Counted from the first letter of the stretch, positions 1 to 12,030 are shown. The stretch is 64,000 bases of DNA from Dicaeum eximium (GCA_013396995.1 VWZP01006697.1:186001-250000), one strand, 5' to 3'. The notes: generated by a model from the letters alone, not told the origin. Numbers and translations are program-made.

Positions 1-267
1 TTTTGCCACACAGAAGCAGAAAAGGAAAAAAAATTAAACAGTTTTAAAAGCCATTTTAATTTAATAACAAATTGGGAACTGTATTCTGTGTTACATTAGC
101 ACTGCAAGCCTCATATCAATTCAAGGCGAGGTTCCCTGTTCGTTACCGCTTAATTAATCAGTCCTGTTTCCATCTAAATGAAAAGTTTTTTCTCCTCCCT
201 ATCATCTCTAACATCTCATTTCAGGCAGCACATCAAGTTAATCTTGCTTACATTAGCAACTTATTTC
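1..267. other. AT-rich single-copy sequence
   Basis: This stretch is AT-rich with short A and T runs. I see no repeat family, exon or RNA gene in it before the SINE begins. Confidence 0.5.
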
Positions 268-416
268 TAATGGCTCAGTTCAATTATTTGATTGGAGCAT
301 GGTGTTAATAATGCCAAGGTTATGGGTTCAATCCCTGTATGGGCCATTCACTTAAGAGCTGGACTTCAAGATCCTTATGGACCCCTTCCAGCTCAGAATA
401 TTCTGGAATAATTCAT
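268..416 (+). mobile_element. tRNA-Ile-derived SINE with CR1-like tail (TguSINE1-like)
   Basis: The first ~75 bases (about 271-346) follow a tRNA-Ile. They show a decayed A-box region starting TGGCTCAGTT at 271, an anticodon-loop segment with AAT at 307-309, a good B box GGTTCAATCCC at 325-335, and GGGCCA at 341-346 where the acceptor 3' strand would be. The tail then runs from CACTTAAGAGCTGGACTTCAA-like sequence to a segment like CCTTCCAGCTCAGAATATTC, which is the layout of a CR1 3' end. A tRNA-Ile head joined to a CR1-type tail is the structure I recall for TguSINE1 in zebra finch. Such elements are copied in trans by CR1 reverse transcriptase and carry an internal Pol III promoter. The A-box region is interrupted and the 5' acceptor arm is missing, so this copy is old and not a working tRNA. 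The family name is from memory; the tRNA homology is read directly. Confidence 0.85.
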
Positions 417-611
417 CCTATCCCAGTTTACAGATGAATTCTGCTTGGTCTCTGCTTTGTTTTGGGCAGCTTGGAGTCAATGCTAAAACAGAAATCTCAA
501 GAGCGAGCTCATCCAGCCTCATGATGAACCCACTATGTGAGAACAAACACCTACTTCCAACACACTGGTCTTCTGAACTTTTGGCTTCCTGGTGTGCTTT
601 GTCCTTCCTGA

Positions 612-732
612 GGAAACATGGCACTGTGGCACTTAGACACATGGTTTAGTGATGGACTTGACAATGCTGGGTTAACTCTTGGACTTGGTGACCTTAGTGG
701 TCTTTTCTAACCTAAAACATTCTATGATTAGA
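612..732 (+). mobile_element. CR1 LINE 3' end fragment
   Basis: The sequence GGCACTTAGACACATGGTTTAG, then a TTGGACTTGGTGACCTTA-like run, then GGTCTTTTCTAACCTAAAAC and ATTCTATGATTA at the end match the 3' untranslated end and the 8-bp terminal motif (ATTCTATG) of avian CR1. Only about 120 bases are present, as expected of a 5'-truncated CR1 insertion. There is no coding sequence. Confidence 0.8.
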
Positions 733-3700
733 ACATGCATAGGGCTGAGCAAATAATGACTATCTTCTAAAATAACAGAGGAGTATGAAACATTCCCATG
801 GAAGAAGAGAAATCGGTAAGGGAAGGAGAATACAGAAAGTTAGGTGGTATCTGAAAGCATGTCATTAACCTTTATGCAACATATCCTGGAAATAAAGCTG
901 TGATAAGCATGAGTCCTGCACTACCATCAGTAGTGTATATAAAAAAGTATCAAACATTCCACCATGTCACCTTTGAAGGAAGTGAAGAATAGGACTTGAG
1001 CACCATCTGGCTGAGTATCTACTGCTTATGCTGACCCCACCATTCCCAGAGCTAGAAACTGCTGCCGGTGCCATAATGTGGTGCTTTCTATCACCAGCAG
1101 CAAAGCACACTAACTCTGGGCCTTAAAAAAGACCTCTGGTGTTTTGGATTGCACCAGGCTGTCCCCAGTCAAACACTTACTGAAGCTGCAGCTGCTCTTA
1201 CGTGCTAGTCTCTGCACTTGCCTTGTTCAATTCAGCCTTCAGAAGTAATTTTTCTGGCTGCTCCTAGTGCTGGGATGCCTGCCTGTCCATGTCAGGACGC
1301 CTGTTGTTAACACTGCAGCCCCCCCAGGCACAACCACGGCTCCAGTAGCTCTGTCCATACAGACCCACAGCCTCCGAGACGTAACAGATACTTGCTCGGG
1401 TCAGGGCTCGAAACCAAATCTGAGCCTGAGGTGTCTGCATCACGTGAAGCCTGCTTTTAATGCCAGCTTGACAAATATAAATACTTTTGTAATAGACACG
1501 AAACACACAATATTAAGTGACCATTCCAAGAGGATGAAACCTGTTTTTCCTGAATAATTCCAGTATTTACTTTTGCTCATCCAGGACTCAGGATGTTATT
1601 GCAACAGGGAAGAAGGATGTGCAGCATATTTTAACCTTCTAGATTTGCAGCAACCAGCCTCTGACCTTACATTTACCAGCCTGGTTGAAATTACAACCTG
1701 CTGCCAAGGAAAACTCTGTCATACATTAAAGTAACTCCAATATCAAGTAGCTTTGAGATATCTGACAAATGAATTGCGGTGGATTAATGAGGAGCTGCTC
1801 CAGAAATCCTGCAAAAGAGACCCTTACATGTTACAATATGATAATGCATTTAATTTAATAGCAATATAAATTATGTGCTGAGAAAAGTGGGAGCCTGTTC
1901 TTGTGCTGTTTTGTTGTGGTTTTTTTGCAAGAGAACAGAAATCCTTCCTATAAATCAGAGTGCACAAGTCTGTTTTTGATGGGAAACGCTGCTCTGAAAA
2001 GCACTGAATTTCAAAGCTGCTTGAGATTAGATTGTCTGCAGAATTGTGTTGATGGCTGTAAATGTTAATAAATATGATACACTGGGCCAGTTTTTTTCTT
2101 CAGATGCTTATGCTCTGCTTCCTCTTAAGTGCAGATGACCTGAAGACACAAGCACCAGGAGGAAGAATCTGAGCTAAGAACTGGTTTTTGAGATGCAACA
2201 CACAGTGACACTTGCACAAAGGAAGGATGTTCACATTACATGCCAGCAGAAACAGCCAGGAAGTGAAAATCTCAGTCCAGTCCTCTCTATCCCCTCTGCC
2301 ACTGCTGATAGGAGCTGACAGACTACAGAGATTCCTTCTCCATGCTGTTCAGATGATCCAGGGCTATACTGTTGAAGGGGCGACAATGGGAAATGATGGT
2401 TATTCCTTACACAGGTTTTCTCTCCACCCCCATTTTGTGTAGTCTATTATTTAGGGATACAAATTATACAAACATTTGGTGGTTGTGTTGTGGTCACAAC
2501 GCAAACAATTGTGAAGTTGTAAACACTTCATTACAAATCCTGACATCTTGATCCAGAATGACACTTAAGCATTCAAACAGCCTTGTAGAGTTCAGTGCAG
2601 TTTATTGGTACTTTTAAAAGCAACCTGCTCTGGGACCAGGTATGATAAGTCAGAGAGAAGAACATGCTTTGCTTATGGCAGAAATAACTTGGTAATTATC
2701 AGCAGTGAGAGTGAAATACCATAGCAGAGCATTCATATTATTTAGACTTAAATAGAGTTTAGATTAAATACAGGGCTTTATAAAACTGGTTGGCACAGCA
2801 TGATATGCTTAAAGGGATGTGGTTGCTGGACTTAAGAGTTGCTTCTGCATCTTTTTCCCTTTCAGCCCTGACAGCTAAATTGAGCACCAATTTCGCAAAA
2901 GAAATTTGCTCCCTGAAAGAGGCTCTACCTCTATATATTCCTGCTCTGTGATCTGCCAGGGCACTCTTCACACTATGAAAGTGAGGAAATAGGTTCTCTT
3001 GAATTCTTGCAGAGCTTGATCAGTTTTTCAGGCCAGCTCCAAAAGCGTTAGGTCATAGTAGGTGGCACAGAGCTCAGGACCTGATACTGCTTCGATCTAA
3101 ACTGGCCACATAACTTTAAAATTTAATGTGTCTTTTTTATGTGTCTTTTTCTACTTCTCCCTCCATTTTATTTACACTAAGATCAATACCCCATGTCAGG
3201 GGTATTGGTGTACACCATGTCCTTATTCAAGTAACTTCCTTTTGACTCACCTTCATATCTATGTGCTAGGAATACTACTCCTTAGATATTTACAAAGCAG
3301 GGGTGCTTTGAAATGAATTCATGCAGGCATGGACATGAACAAGAGATAGTGTGGTCTGACCTCTGGCTGCCCCAAACCACAGGGAGCAGCATGCAGAATA
3401 GGCAGCCTTTTATGAGGTATCTTTTTTATCCCCTTCTCTCCCACAGGCATAAGTAGGTGGGAATGTATCAGGCAGGGAATGGTAAAGAAACTCTGTGGCC
3501 AGTCCAACTCGGCCAATGCAGAGAGTAAGGTCATTGCCACCTTGCTTGGGGACAGCTCAGATTACTTTCTCCTGGGAATAAGATACTCAGTCTTGTCTCA
3601 GCCAGCTCTGGAGCTACCCAGCTTCCCCCCCTTTCCCCACCACAGAAAACATGGCTGAACAAACAAGCAAAAAGCATCCAGAAAATCCTTTGGATAGAGA

Positions 3701-3871
3701 GTGTCAAAGAAGATGCAAGGAGTCCTTGAGAAAAATAATTGCCTTTCTTCTGGATGAAAAAAAGAGACCCAAATCTGACTTTTCCCCCCCATCCATCCTT
3801 TGATCAGCTACAACAACTAAAGAGAGCAGGAGAGAGGCAGGTGGGTTGACTGCAAGCTGTACTTGCTATAA
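733..3871. other. Single-copy non-coding sequence
   Basis: No repeat family or exon is recognisable here. Open frames are under about 100 codons, lie on both strands and show no domain. One short inverted repeat sits at 3,184-3,207 and is listed separately. Confidence 0.5.
3184..3216. repeat. Inverted repeat with adjoining palindrome
   Basis: CAATACCCC at 3,184-3,192 is the exact reverse complement of GGGGTATTG at 3,199-3,207, with a 6-base loop. It is followed at once by the perfect palindrome GGTGTACACC at 3,207-3,216. There is no sign that it is a terminator or RNA gene; it may be chance. Confidence 0.6.
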
Positions 3872-4006
3872 GAGCCTGGTTCTGCATCCCTGCTGTTTTA
3901 TGATCTCCTCCTGTGACCCTGGGCAAGTCACTCATCTCCGTGGTGATTCGCTTCCCCCGCTGTAAAACACAGCCAGTTATACAGGCCAGCCTCACAGTGG
4001 GGCCAT
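3872..4006 (-). mobile_element. MIR/CORE-SINE remnant
   Basis: Read on the plus strand this shows CCTGGGCAAGTCACTCATCTC, then GCTTCCCCCGCTGTAAAAC, then CCTCACAGTGGGG. That is the reverse complement of the MIR core (TTTACAG..., AAGTGACTTGCCCAAGG). MIR elements are ancient amniote tRNA-derived SINEs. The copy is diverged but the block order is right. Confidence 0.8.
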
Positions 4007-7000
4007 GTGGTGAAGATGTGGAATTGTGGAATACTTCAACAGGTTTTGAGTGAAGGCTTCATGTCAATGAACTACATCTTGTCCCTTACTTGAAGTGAGA
4101 CACCTAAATGTGCACACAGTATCTGTGGGTTCTTGGGGGGATTTTTTGCAGATTACTATAAACTATATAATTTTCTTTTTGTCCATGAGGATACTTTTGT
4201 CAAATAATGAATGCCAGGCTGATGACACCCCAAAGTTACAAACCACCAGGCACTCAAAGCAAATCAATTCAGTGAGGAAACAGATTTCACGTGAGTCCTC
4301 AGGGCAAAACTTAAAGCACGTGCTTTTAATTATTTTTGCTATGGTATTGGATCCAAGAGGATGAGGGAGGAGGAGACATCTTTCTAAGAGAGAGGGTTTT
4401 CCCAGGAGTGAGACTGTCAGTACGAAGGCTGGCCCCAGTGCCGCAGTGTCAGCACCCAGCTGGAGCCCACAGGCACAAGCGGCTCTCCCACTACTCCACA
4501 GCCTCTCGTGCAGGTCTGGATCACCATGACCTTCAATGCTAAGTGGAGCTACCATCAGAGGCAAGTATTCTCTTTGAGTTTGGTGTTACCCTCACAACAA
4601 AGCAGAGCTACATGGTAATGATCATGTTGATTAAGCAGCCTTTCTGCTTATAGAAGCTATTAGCTGGCAATTGTAATGAGGGAACAGGCAGTTCTGCTTT
4701 CCACTAGACAGGCACGAACCTGCAGTACTTGGGGAAACTTGGCTAGTGTTTAATTTTTGTGCTAATTTTCAATTCCTGCTGACCCTTCTCCTAGGTCCTC
4801 TTGCTCTGACTCTGCGATTAGATGCAGAAGTGGGAATGCTGGAAAGATACATTACCTATTATCTCAGAGGCAGCTGTAAACATTACAGCATGATAAGGAA
4901 ATTAGTTTAGCTGAGAGGAATTACTGTACCCAGTTAGTACAGGACGGATCTCATTCATAAAGTGCTCTCTTCTGTGCATTGCGGTGTGTCACTAAGGAAG
5001 AGCTGAGGGGTTATGAGGGCTATTTATGTTGCAAATGAAATCTAATAGTCACATTCTGACTAGAATTAAGCATTTTCTGACTATATATAAATATATGTGC
5101 ATATCCTGACAAGACAGCCTAATTAATCCATAAAATATTTGCCCACAATGCCAGAATAAAGCCATTATTGAACATGTTACTTAAAACATAGCAAGGCTAG
5201 CAGTGTTCTTGAATGAGACCAGACAGAAATGTATATGTACTTTTTGTCTATGGGCCTGGTGCAGAGGAGGGTATGGAGAGGATGTCTTGTGGATGGGTGT
5301 GAAGAAAGATAATGCAGTATCACTCTGTCTTGGATGTTTCAGCATGGTGCTATCAAGTGCTTTGGCACCATCACAGTTAAGCAATCACTTTTTTGCTTAA
5401 AGATTTTTTTTAGGAGATCCAACATCCTAACTCAGGAAGGACACCATGCCAGTTGAGCGTTTTTCATCCTGACAGGGCTCACAGGCTCCTCTCACCCTTC
5501 CCCATCAGCATTGATCCTCACTGCTGCTCAGAGGGTTGCAGCTGCAGAGGAAACTATCCTTTCTGGTTTACTTTGAGAGAGAAAAATACTCACGGAGCAG
5601 GCAGCTCCACAAGACTGGATGTACCAACCAATAACATTAATTCACACCACTCTATAAACACTCTTGAAATTCAGTTATCCTATTTTCTTCTGGGAATACT
5701 CTTGCTAACAAACAAACAAAATATAAACTCAAATATTTACAGTCTTTGTTTGGGCCTTTCAGTGCCAAATGCACAACCAGGAAAATAAAGTGGAAGACAA
5801 TTGTGGCAATCAGTCCTGCCTGGAATAAGGAGATGGTCATGGGTACAGAGGGATAAGCCTGCCTGAAATGGGATGGAGAAGTAGATGATGGGTGATCAGA
5901 ATTAGGACACACAGCAGTGCCCTACAGAAGCTTAGGAATCTGAGCCTGGATGGACTACCAACATGTATCAGCCAGTCATTGGGGAAGAACCAAAAAGAGA
6001 CTCTTAGGCTGAGATTTACAGCATAGAGAGCACAACTGGATATGAAGTACTCACACTGAAACTTTAAAAATGCTTTCATTCAGCACTTTCCCCACCTAAT
6101 TCCACTGCAGCAACACCCACAGCACAACCCAGAGAGGATGACTTTTTCTGCTGATGTTTTGTATTAATTATGCATTCTTCAAGGGTGTTTTGAAAACAGG
6201 GATTAATAATCTGCCTTGTACCTTTTGTTAAGCAATAAAGAGAACTAAAAGCTGCATTTAATACTAAATGTTCACGCTACATCTCATCTCTCCCCATCCC
6301 AAATGAAACAAGGCAAGATGCCATACCTTTCTCCTCACACAGCACAGTTTTTTTCAGACCCCTTGGAAAGGTCTGCCATGACTAAGCATGCAGCATGAGC
6401 AAACCAGCTGCTACTGGATTTTTATCTCAACTAGAACACATTTAAACTTGAGAATGGTGTTTGTACTGCAAACTGAATCCTGCATAGAGTCAGCAGAAGA
6501 GATTTGCTCTGTGTGCCACAGAACTCTTCACTTTGTGTGCAGGATGGGGGACTCACTTTAAAGATTTACATTGAAAAGATCCTAAATTTGGCCCCACCGG
6601 GGCAGTCAGGATAGCCACAACTGAGTTTATCTGCCCTGTTTCTAAGAGCTATGAACCCAAAAAATTATATATGAAAAAGAAAAAGGAAAAAATAATTAAA
6701 CCCCAAATGATGCAAAGCCTTTGAAGACACAGGAGCAGTTGCTGTAGCTAACTAGGTCTTCAAGGGGTTAATGAAGAACTCTCCCTAACACCCAGCTTCC
6801 AAGGCAAAGCCTTTCCCGCATGCTTATGATAATCAAAAGATACTGAAAACCAATTCTACTTCATTCTGGTATAATTGCAGAAGAGCCACTAGAGGAATTG
6901 TAACCATTATGTAAGATGAGGAACCATCACAGTGGGGCCTGCTGCTTCAAATGCATTCTACCCACTCTTTTTATAGATTTCAGCTACCTTTCATTTTAGT

Positions 7001-8805
7001 AATTAGCCACCATTTCCAAGGAGATCCATAAGTAATTTCCTGCACATCTTGAGCCATAATGCCGCAAGATTGCACTAGAAAGGTAACATAATTTAAAAGT
7101 AGTCAACAATGGGCAGGTGACACGCTGAAAAGTTCAGTTAAGCATGAGAAAGAGACCAACATTTCATTTAACAAGAGATAAATGTTGCTTGACCACCACA
7201 CAGCACACAGGCATCCACCAGAAAACCCAACAGTTGTTCCTTCCAAACCCCAAAATACTGCAGGATTCAATTAATAAGCAGCATATCAGTGTGCTGAAAA
7301 CTTCTTCAGTCAAAGCAAAAACAATACAGCATACTTGAGGGGATAGTGGTCTGGAGGGAGGCTCCTGCCCAAGGAACCCAGTGTGCCCTTGAGAAGAGGG
7401 TTGCTCATTTATAGAAGGATCTCAGCTGGTGAGAGCACAGGCACATTCATAACTTCTATCAAGTTCGCATTAGTTTTGAGATCTGCAGAAAGCAGGGGAA
7501 AAAACCCCACATTTTTCAACATGTGTATGTTTTGCTTTGAAGGAAGTCTCTCAACTAAATATTGAAACAGCAGATGGCAAAATGCAAACTTTATGAAAGG
7601 GAAGGCAGGTTACTGTTTGCATGAAAGAGCTGTGCAAGGGAAGAAGGGAGGGAGGGAAGAGTCAGAAGTTAAGATGCACATTTCTAGCTGAACAACTTGG
7701 TTAGAAAACGATGATCGTGTCTACAAATGTAATCTTTAGAGTGCTGGCATGGAGATATGCAAGAGCTGTGAACTGGTGTGAAAACTAAAATACCTAGAGG
7801 GACTAATAAGTCCCTGCGGGGACCCCAGTTACTTAAATGGCTGCAAAGGATAATTGCAGAGAGCTACAACAGGACTGAATCAATGCCATTTTCCCTGGGA
7901 AAAAAAAAAGAAAAGGAAAAAAAAAGTACTGCTGCTCTGATTACGTTATTCTGAAAAGACTGGCTGCTTTCCTCTTCCTTCCCTCAGCTCAAAAGTCAAC
8001 TGCAAACCACTAGAAATATGTTCAGAAAGATTATGGTGCAGCTGAAAGCCAGAAGCATATGAGATTATATATTTACTGGTGCTGTGTCAGATAACATCTG
8101 AGAGGAAAAAGAGATTCATCCTTGCAGTCTTTATTAGCATGTTTGCGCTCTTTAAAGGAGCTATCCAATTGTGTCATTGCTGCCAGGACTTTAAACCTGT
8201 ATATATCCATGATAAAGGAATCTACTTAATCTTGATCACAAGCCTCCGAGCCCTATCCAACTCTCCTGTGACATGGAAACTTATTGCCTTTAAACAGGAA
8301 TTAGAAAAAAAAGAAATTAATAGGGATGCACCATTACCCATAGCATTATATTGCTCAGGAACAGATGTTAATCAATTTTATGGAATGTTTTAAGTAACAT
8401 GCAAGTACTTTTGCAAAGAACTGTCTGCATAATAGAGACTTCAGCCCAGCAAATACAGGAGATAAGCCTTTATCATGACAGGGAGAGCTGTGTCTGTTTT
8501 GATTAAAACCAGAGAAGTCTGCCTGATCAAGCAATTTTATTCCCTTGGAATTATGTCATTTCCAGAATGCTACTACACACAAAAGTGTGTAGACAAAAAG
8601 TCTGTGACAAAAGAGAATGGAAATAACCTTGCTCTTGATTGTAATGTTCTCCTTGCACAAATTTTCATGCATGTAGCTCATGAGGTACACATATAGGATG
8701 TACATTCCATCCTCAGAGATTCTTGAATAGACAAGAACTGTATTCTCTATTCCAGCTGTGCTAGAAGAACAGTAAATTCAGAGAAAGGACTGACCTTACA
8801 TTCTG
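4007..8805. other. Single-copy non-coding sequence
   Basis: I recognise no repeat and no coding exon. The longest open frame (minus, 4,163-4,564) has no domain or compositional sign of coding. Purine-rich or A-rich runs occur near 7,638-7,660 and 7,900-7,926. If the minus-strand promoter near 9,970 is real, this stretch could be its first intron. Confidence 0.45.
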
Positions 8806-9860
8806 TAAGCAATTTGTGCTACTCAATCTGTCATGCACTGCTAACAGAACTTTAAAATCTCACACCACACACAAGTAAAAGGAAAAAGGTGCCCTATCTT
8901 CTCAATTTGTATAAAAGTAGCAGCCGTGCCATCGTGCTGGGAGTAATTTCTGTCATTAAACTTCTCGAACCTTGAATGTCATCAGGAGTTACTTAGGTGA
9001 CCATCCCCTTGCACTTAAAAAGTACTGCATTTAACTCTCTGTAAAATATGGATTTTATTGCAGCAGTGACAGGACTCCTTTCCACAGCCACTGACCTCTA
9101 CCGCTATTGCTTATCGCTTGACTCAACCTTTTGCATAAGAATACACAGATGTAGTATGCAAACTATTTTCCCTGTGTGTGCCTGCAAGTAGGTGTTACAT
9201 ATGAATACATAAAATAGTTCAACCTAGCTGACACAGAAAGTATGTTACCAGCATTTACTACACCACCAAATTCAGTGCTTGTTTTCTGCAATTACCCAAC
9301 TTCTTTCCTGTAAAAATGCCTATACGCCTACCCTCTTACTTCCACCTCCTCCAGCACTCCTCAACCCGTTCTTTTATCAAATAAAAGACTTCACATTTGT
9401 CAATTCCTGTAACGTCCCCAGATCTGCTCGCTCTGCCCCCTTCTTTTCACTGAGGGAGCGCCTTATTTCAATTGTGCTCTACATTCAGTTCTGCACTTTG
9501 CCTCGGATTTCGCTCATGATCCGAAGGGCTTTGCCCTGTATTCATTTCACAGCAACTAGGCAGTATCAAGAAACAGAGTCAGACTTTAAAAATTATTATG
9601 TTATAGTTATTAATCCTTTTGCTGTTGTTATTACTAATTATTACTGTTATTCTCTTCCAAGCACACACGCCCCTTCTCCCGTTCTCACCACCTCTCCTCG
9701 CCCGAAGTGTCTAGCTGGCGATGACAATCCCCGGGAAAACGCCGCATCCCTTCGCCTGACTTACAACGCCAGCAAACGTGGTCCCCGCACGCCGCTGAGC
9801 GTCGGGCAGGGCGCGGAGCCCCGGGGGAGGGTCACCCCGGCACAGCGGCGGCGGCAGAGC
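8806..9860. repeat. Assembly duplicate, copy 1 (1,055 bp)
   Basis: I saw no difference between this block and 10,100-11,154 (constant offset of 1,294). It stops exactly at a single N (9,861), while copy 2 starts just after a single N (10,099). A perfect long repeat bounded by one-base Ns is the mark of two overlapping contigs placed end to end, not of a biological duplication. The content runs from AT-rich sequence into the edge of a CpG island at about 9,690. Confidence 0.95.
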
Positions 9861-9870
9861 NTCTCCTTAC

Positions 9871-9970
9871 CGGCGCGCAGGGACGATGCGGCCGAGCCTC
9901 GCCCGGGTCGGTGGCGCGGCAGCGCAGCTCCCCGGTCCCTTCTCCCGCCGCTCAGCCTCCCCGCCTCGCA
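9871..9970 (-). other. Candidate non-coding first exon, minus strand
   Basis: On the minus strand a GC-rich segment without any ATG ends at 9,871 and is followed at once by GTAAGGAGA (complement of 9,862-9,870), a strong match to the 5' splice donor consensus. The start near 9,970 is set only by the TATA-like and CCAAT elements upstream. The rest of the gene would lie at lower coordinates, but I recognise no coding exon there. The gene is not identified. If the contig has been inverted or moved, the direction changes with it. Confidence 0.4.
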
Positions 9971-9997
9971 CTAGGGCTCCCGCTCGGCCAGCAGCAC

Positions 9998-10052
9998 TTT
10001 TTAACTCCGGCATGCAGGCAGCCCGAGCCGAGGGGGCTCTCTATCTGATTGG
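9998..10052 (-). promoter_or_regulatory. Candidate core promoter: CCAAT box and TATA-like element
   Basis: On the minus strand CCAAT (ATTGG at 10,048-10,052) lies 44 bases before TTAAAAA (TTTTTAA at 9,998-10,004). With a start about 30 bases on (~9,970), CCAAT falls near -80 and the AT-rich element near -30, the usual spacing. A CpG island and a downstream splice donor support it. It is an inference from motifs only. Confidence 0.4.
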
Positions 10053-10099
10053 TTTCCATTCACTGCTCCTGATTAATAAAAAAAAAAAAAAAAAAAAAN

Positions 10100-11154
10100 T
10101 AAGCAATTTGTGCTACTCAATCTGTCATGCACTGCTAACAGAACTTTAAAATCTCACACCACACACAAGTAAAAGGAAAAAGGTGCCCTATCTTCTCAAT
10201 TTGTATAAAAGTAGCAGCCGTGCCATCGTGCTGGGAGTAATTTCTGTCATTAAACTTCTCGAACCTTGAATGTCATCAGGAGTTACTTAGGTGACCATCC
10301 CCTTGCACTTAAAAAGTACTGCATTTAACTCTCTGTAAAATATGGATTTTATTGCAGCAGTGACAGGACTCCTTTCCACAGCCACTGACCTCTACCGCTA
10401 TTGCTTATCGCTTGACTCAACCTTTTGCATAAGAATACACAGATGTAGTATGCAAACTATTTTCCCTGTGTGTGCCTGCAAGTAGGTGTTACATATGAAT
10501 ACATAAAATAGTTCAACCTAGCTGACACAGAAAGTATGTTACCAGCATTTACTACACCACCAAATTCAGTGCTTGTTTTCTGCAATTACCCAACTTCTTT
10601 CCTGTAAAAATGCCTATACGCCTACCCTCTTACTTCCACCTCCTCCAGCACTCCTCAACCCGTTCTTTTATCAAATAAAAGACTTCACATTTGTCAATTC
10701 CTGTAACGTCCCCAGATCTGCTCGCTCTGCCCCCTTCTTTTCACTGAGGGAGCGCCTTATTTCAATTGTGCTCTACATTCAGTTCTGCACTTTGCCTCGG
10801 ATTTCGCTCATGATCCGAAGGGCTTTGCCCTGTATTCATTTCACAGCAACTAGGCAGTATCAAGAAACAGAGTCAGACTTTAAAAATTATTATGTTATAG
10901 TTATTAATCCTTTTGCTGTTGTTATTACTAATTATTACTGTTATTCTCTTCCAAGCACACACGCCCCTTCTCCCGTTCTCACCACCTCTCCTCGCCCGAA
11001 GTGTCTAGCTGGCGATGACAATCCCCGGGAAAACGCCGCATCCCTTCGCCTGACTTACAACGCCAGCAAACGTGGTCCCCGCACGCCGCTGAGCGTCGGG
11101 CAGGGCGCGGAGCCCCGGGGGAGGGTCACCCCGGCACAGCGGCGGCGGCAGAGC
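10100..11154. repeat. Assembly duplicate, copy 2 (1,055 bp)
   Basis: This is the same sequence as 8,806-9,860. It continues past the shared part for 53 bases (11,155-11,207) into the N gap, so this copy is the better guide to the true continuation. Confidence 0.95.
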
Positions 11155-12030
11155 CCTCCGCAAGACAGCTGCCAACTTTGCAAAATAAGTGCTGTCCCCT
11201 TCCTCCGNNNNNNNNNNNNNNNNNNNNNNNNNNNNNNNNNNNNNNNNNNNNNNNNNNNNNNNNNNNNNNNNNNNNNNNNNNNNNNNNNNNNNNNNNNNNN
11301 NNNNNNNNNNNNNNNNNNNNNNNNNNNNNNNNNNNNNNNNNNNNNNNNNNNNNNNNNNNNNNNNNNNNNNNNNNNNNNNNNNNNNNNNNNNNNNNNNNNN
11401 NNNNNNNNNNNNNNNNNNNNNNNNNNNNNNNNNNNNNNNNNNNNNNNNNNNNNNNNNNNNNNNNNNNNNNNNNNNNNNNNNNNNNNNNNNNNNNNNNNNN
11501 NNNNNNNNNNNNNNNNNNNNNNNNNNNNNNNNNNNNNNNNNNNNNNNNNNNNNNNNNNNNNNNNNNNNNNNNNNNNNNNNNNNNNNNNCTCCCTCTCGAC
11601 TTGGCTCTGTGGCAGGCGCGCACACACAGCCGCACATACGCGCACCCGCACCCCTGGCGCCGGCGCTGCGGCTGCCGGGGCCGCCGGAGCTGCCGCACTG
11701 GGGCCGGGGGGGCGCGGAGCGGGCGCGGAGCCGATTCCTCCGGGCGGGCAGGGATTTGCAACTGAATGCGGAGGGAGGGCAGAGGGGGAGGGTTGTGCCA
11801 GCGAGCCCCCCTTCCCCCCCGAGAGCAGCTCCGTGCTTGAGGTGGAGAGCAGCCAGCTTCTTCCCAATCGTTTGGTAGCGATAGCTAAAGCGGAATAAAA
11901 TCGGGGGAGGGGGGATAAAGAGGAGGCAGAGGCACGCTCCTCTGTTGTGAACTGCTTGTTTGTGCTATGCGGCTTCTCATCCTCCGAGCTGGTCTTAAGT
12001 CCTTCTCTCGACATCTGAGATGCCCCCGCT
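10970..12030. promoter_or_regulatory. CpG island (interrupted by a gap)
   Basis: From about 10,970 the sequence becomes rich in C, G and CpG (for example CCCCGGGGGAGGG and GGCGGCGGCAG near 11,115-11,153). It stays so across the N gap to about 12,030, against an AT-rich background everywhere else. G-runs and CA/CG-rich stretches at 11,615-11,660 are typical of vertebrate promoters. The gap and contig end here are what short-read assemblies show at GC-rich promoters. Copy 1 carries the same left edge at about 9,690-9,860. Confidence 0.85.
11208..11588. other. Assembly gap (381 N)
   Basis: This is a run of unknown bases inside the CpG island. Any open frame that crosses it is meaningless. Confidence 1.

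Larger units (their letters stand above)
9862..10098. other. Orphan 237-bp contig between single-N joints
   Basis: Its GC-rich left part begins TCTCCTTACC, and it ends in a run of about 20 A bases. It is bounded by an N at 9,861 and at 10,099 and sits between two copies of the same sequence, so its position and even its orientation are uncertain. It may belong inside the 381-bp gap at 11,208-11,588. Confidence 0.85.

Noticed and set aside
271..346. A functional tRNA-Ile gene
   Set aside because: The 5' acceptor arm is missing and the A-box region is interrupted; the sequence continues into a SINE tail. It is the head of a SINE, not a tRNA gene.
4163..4564. 133-codon open frame on the minus strand
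   Set aside because: No domain, no splice context, no repeats explaining it; the length is compatible with chance in 64 kb.
9279..9974. 231-codon open frame on the plus strand
   Set aside because: It crosses the N contig joint at 9,861, and its first part is copied exactly at 10,573 because of the assembly error. There is no domain.
10573..11898. 441-codon open frame on the plus strand
   Set aside because: It runs through 381 Ns and lies in duplicated, GC-rich sequence. The apparent length is created by the gap.
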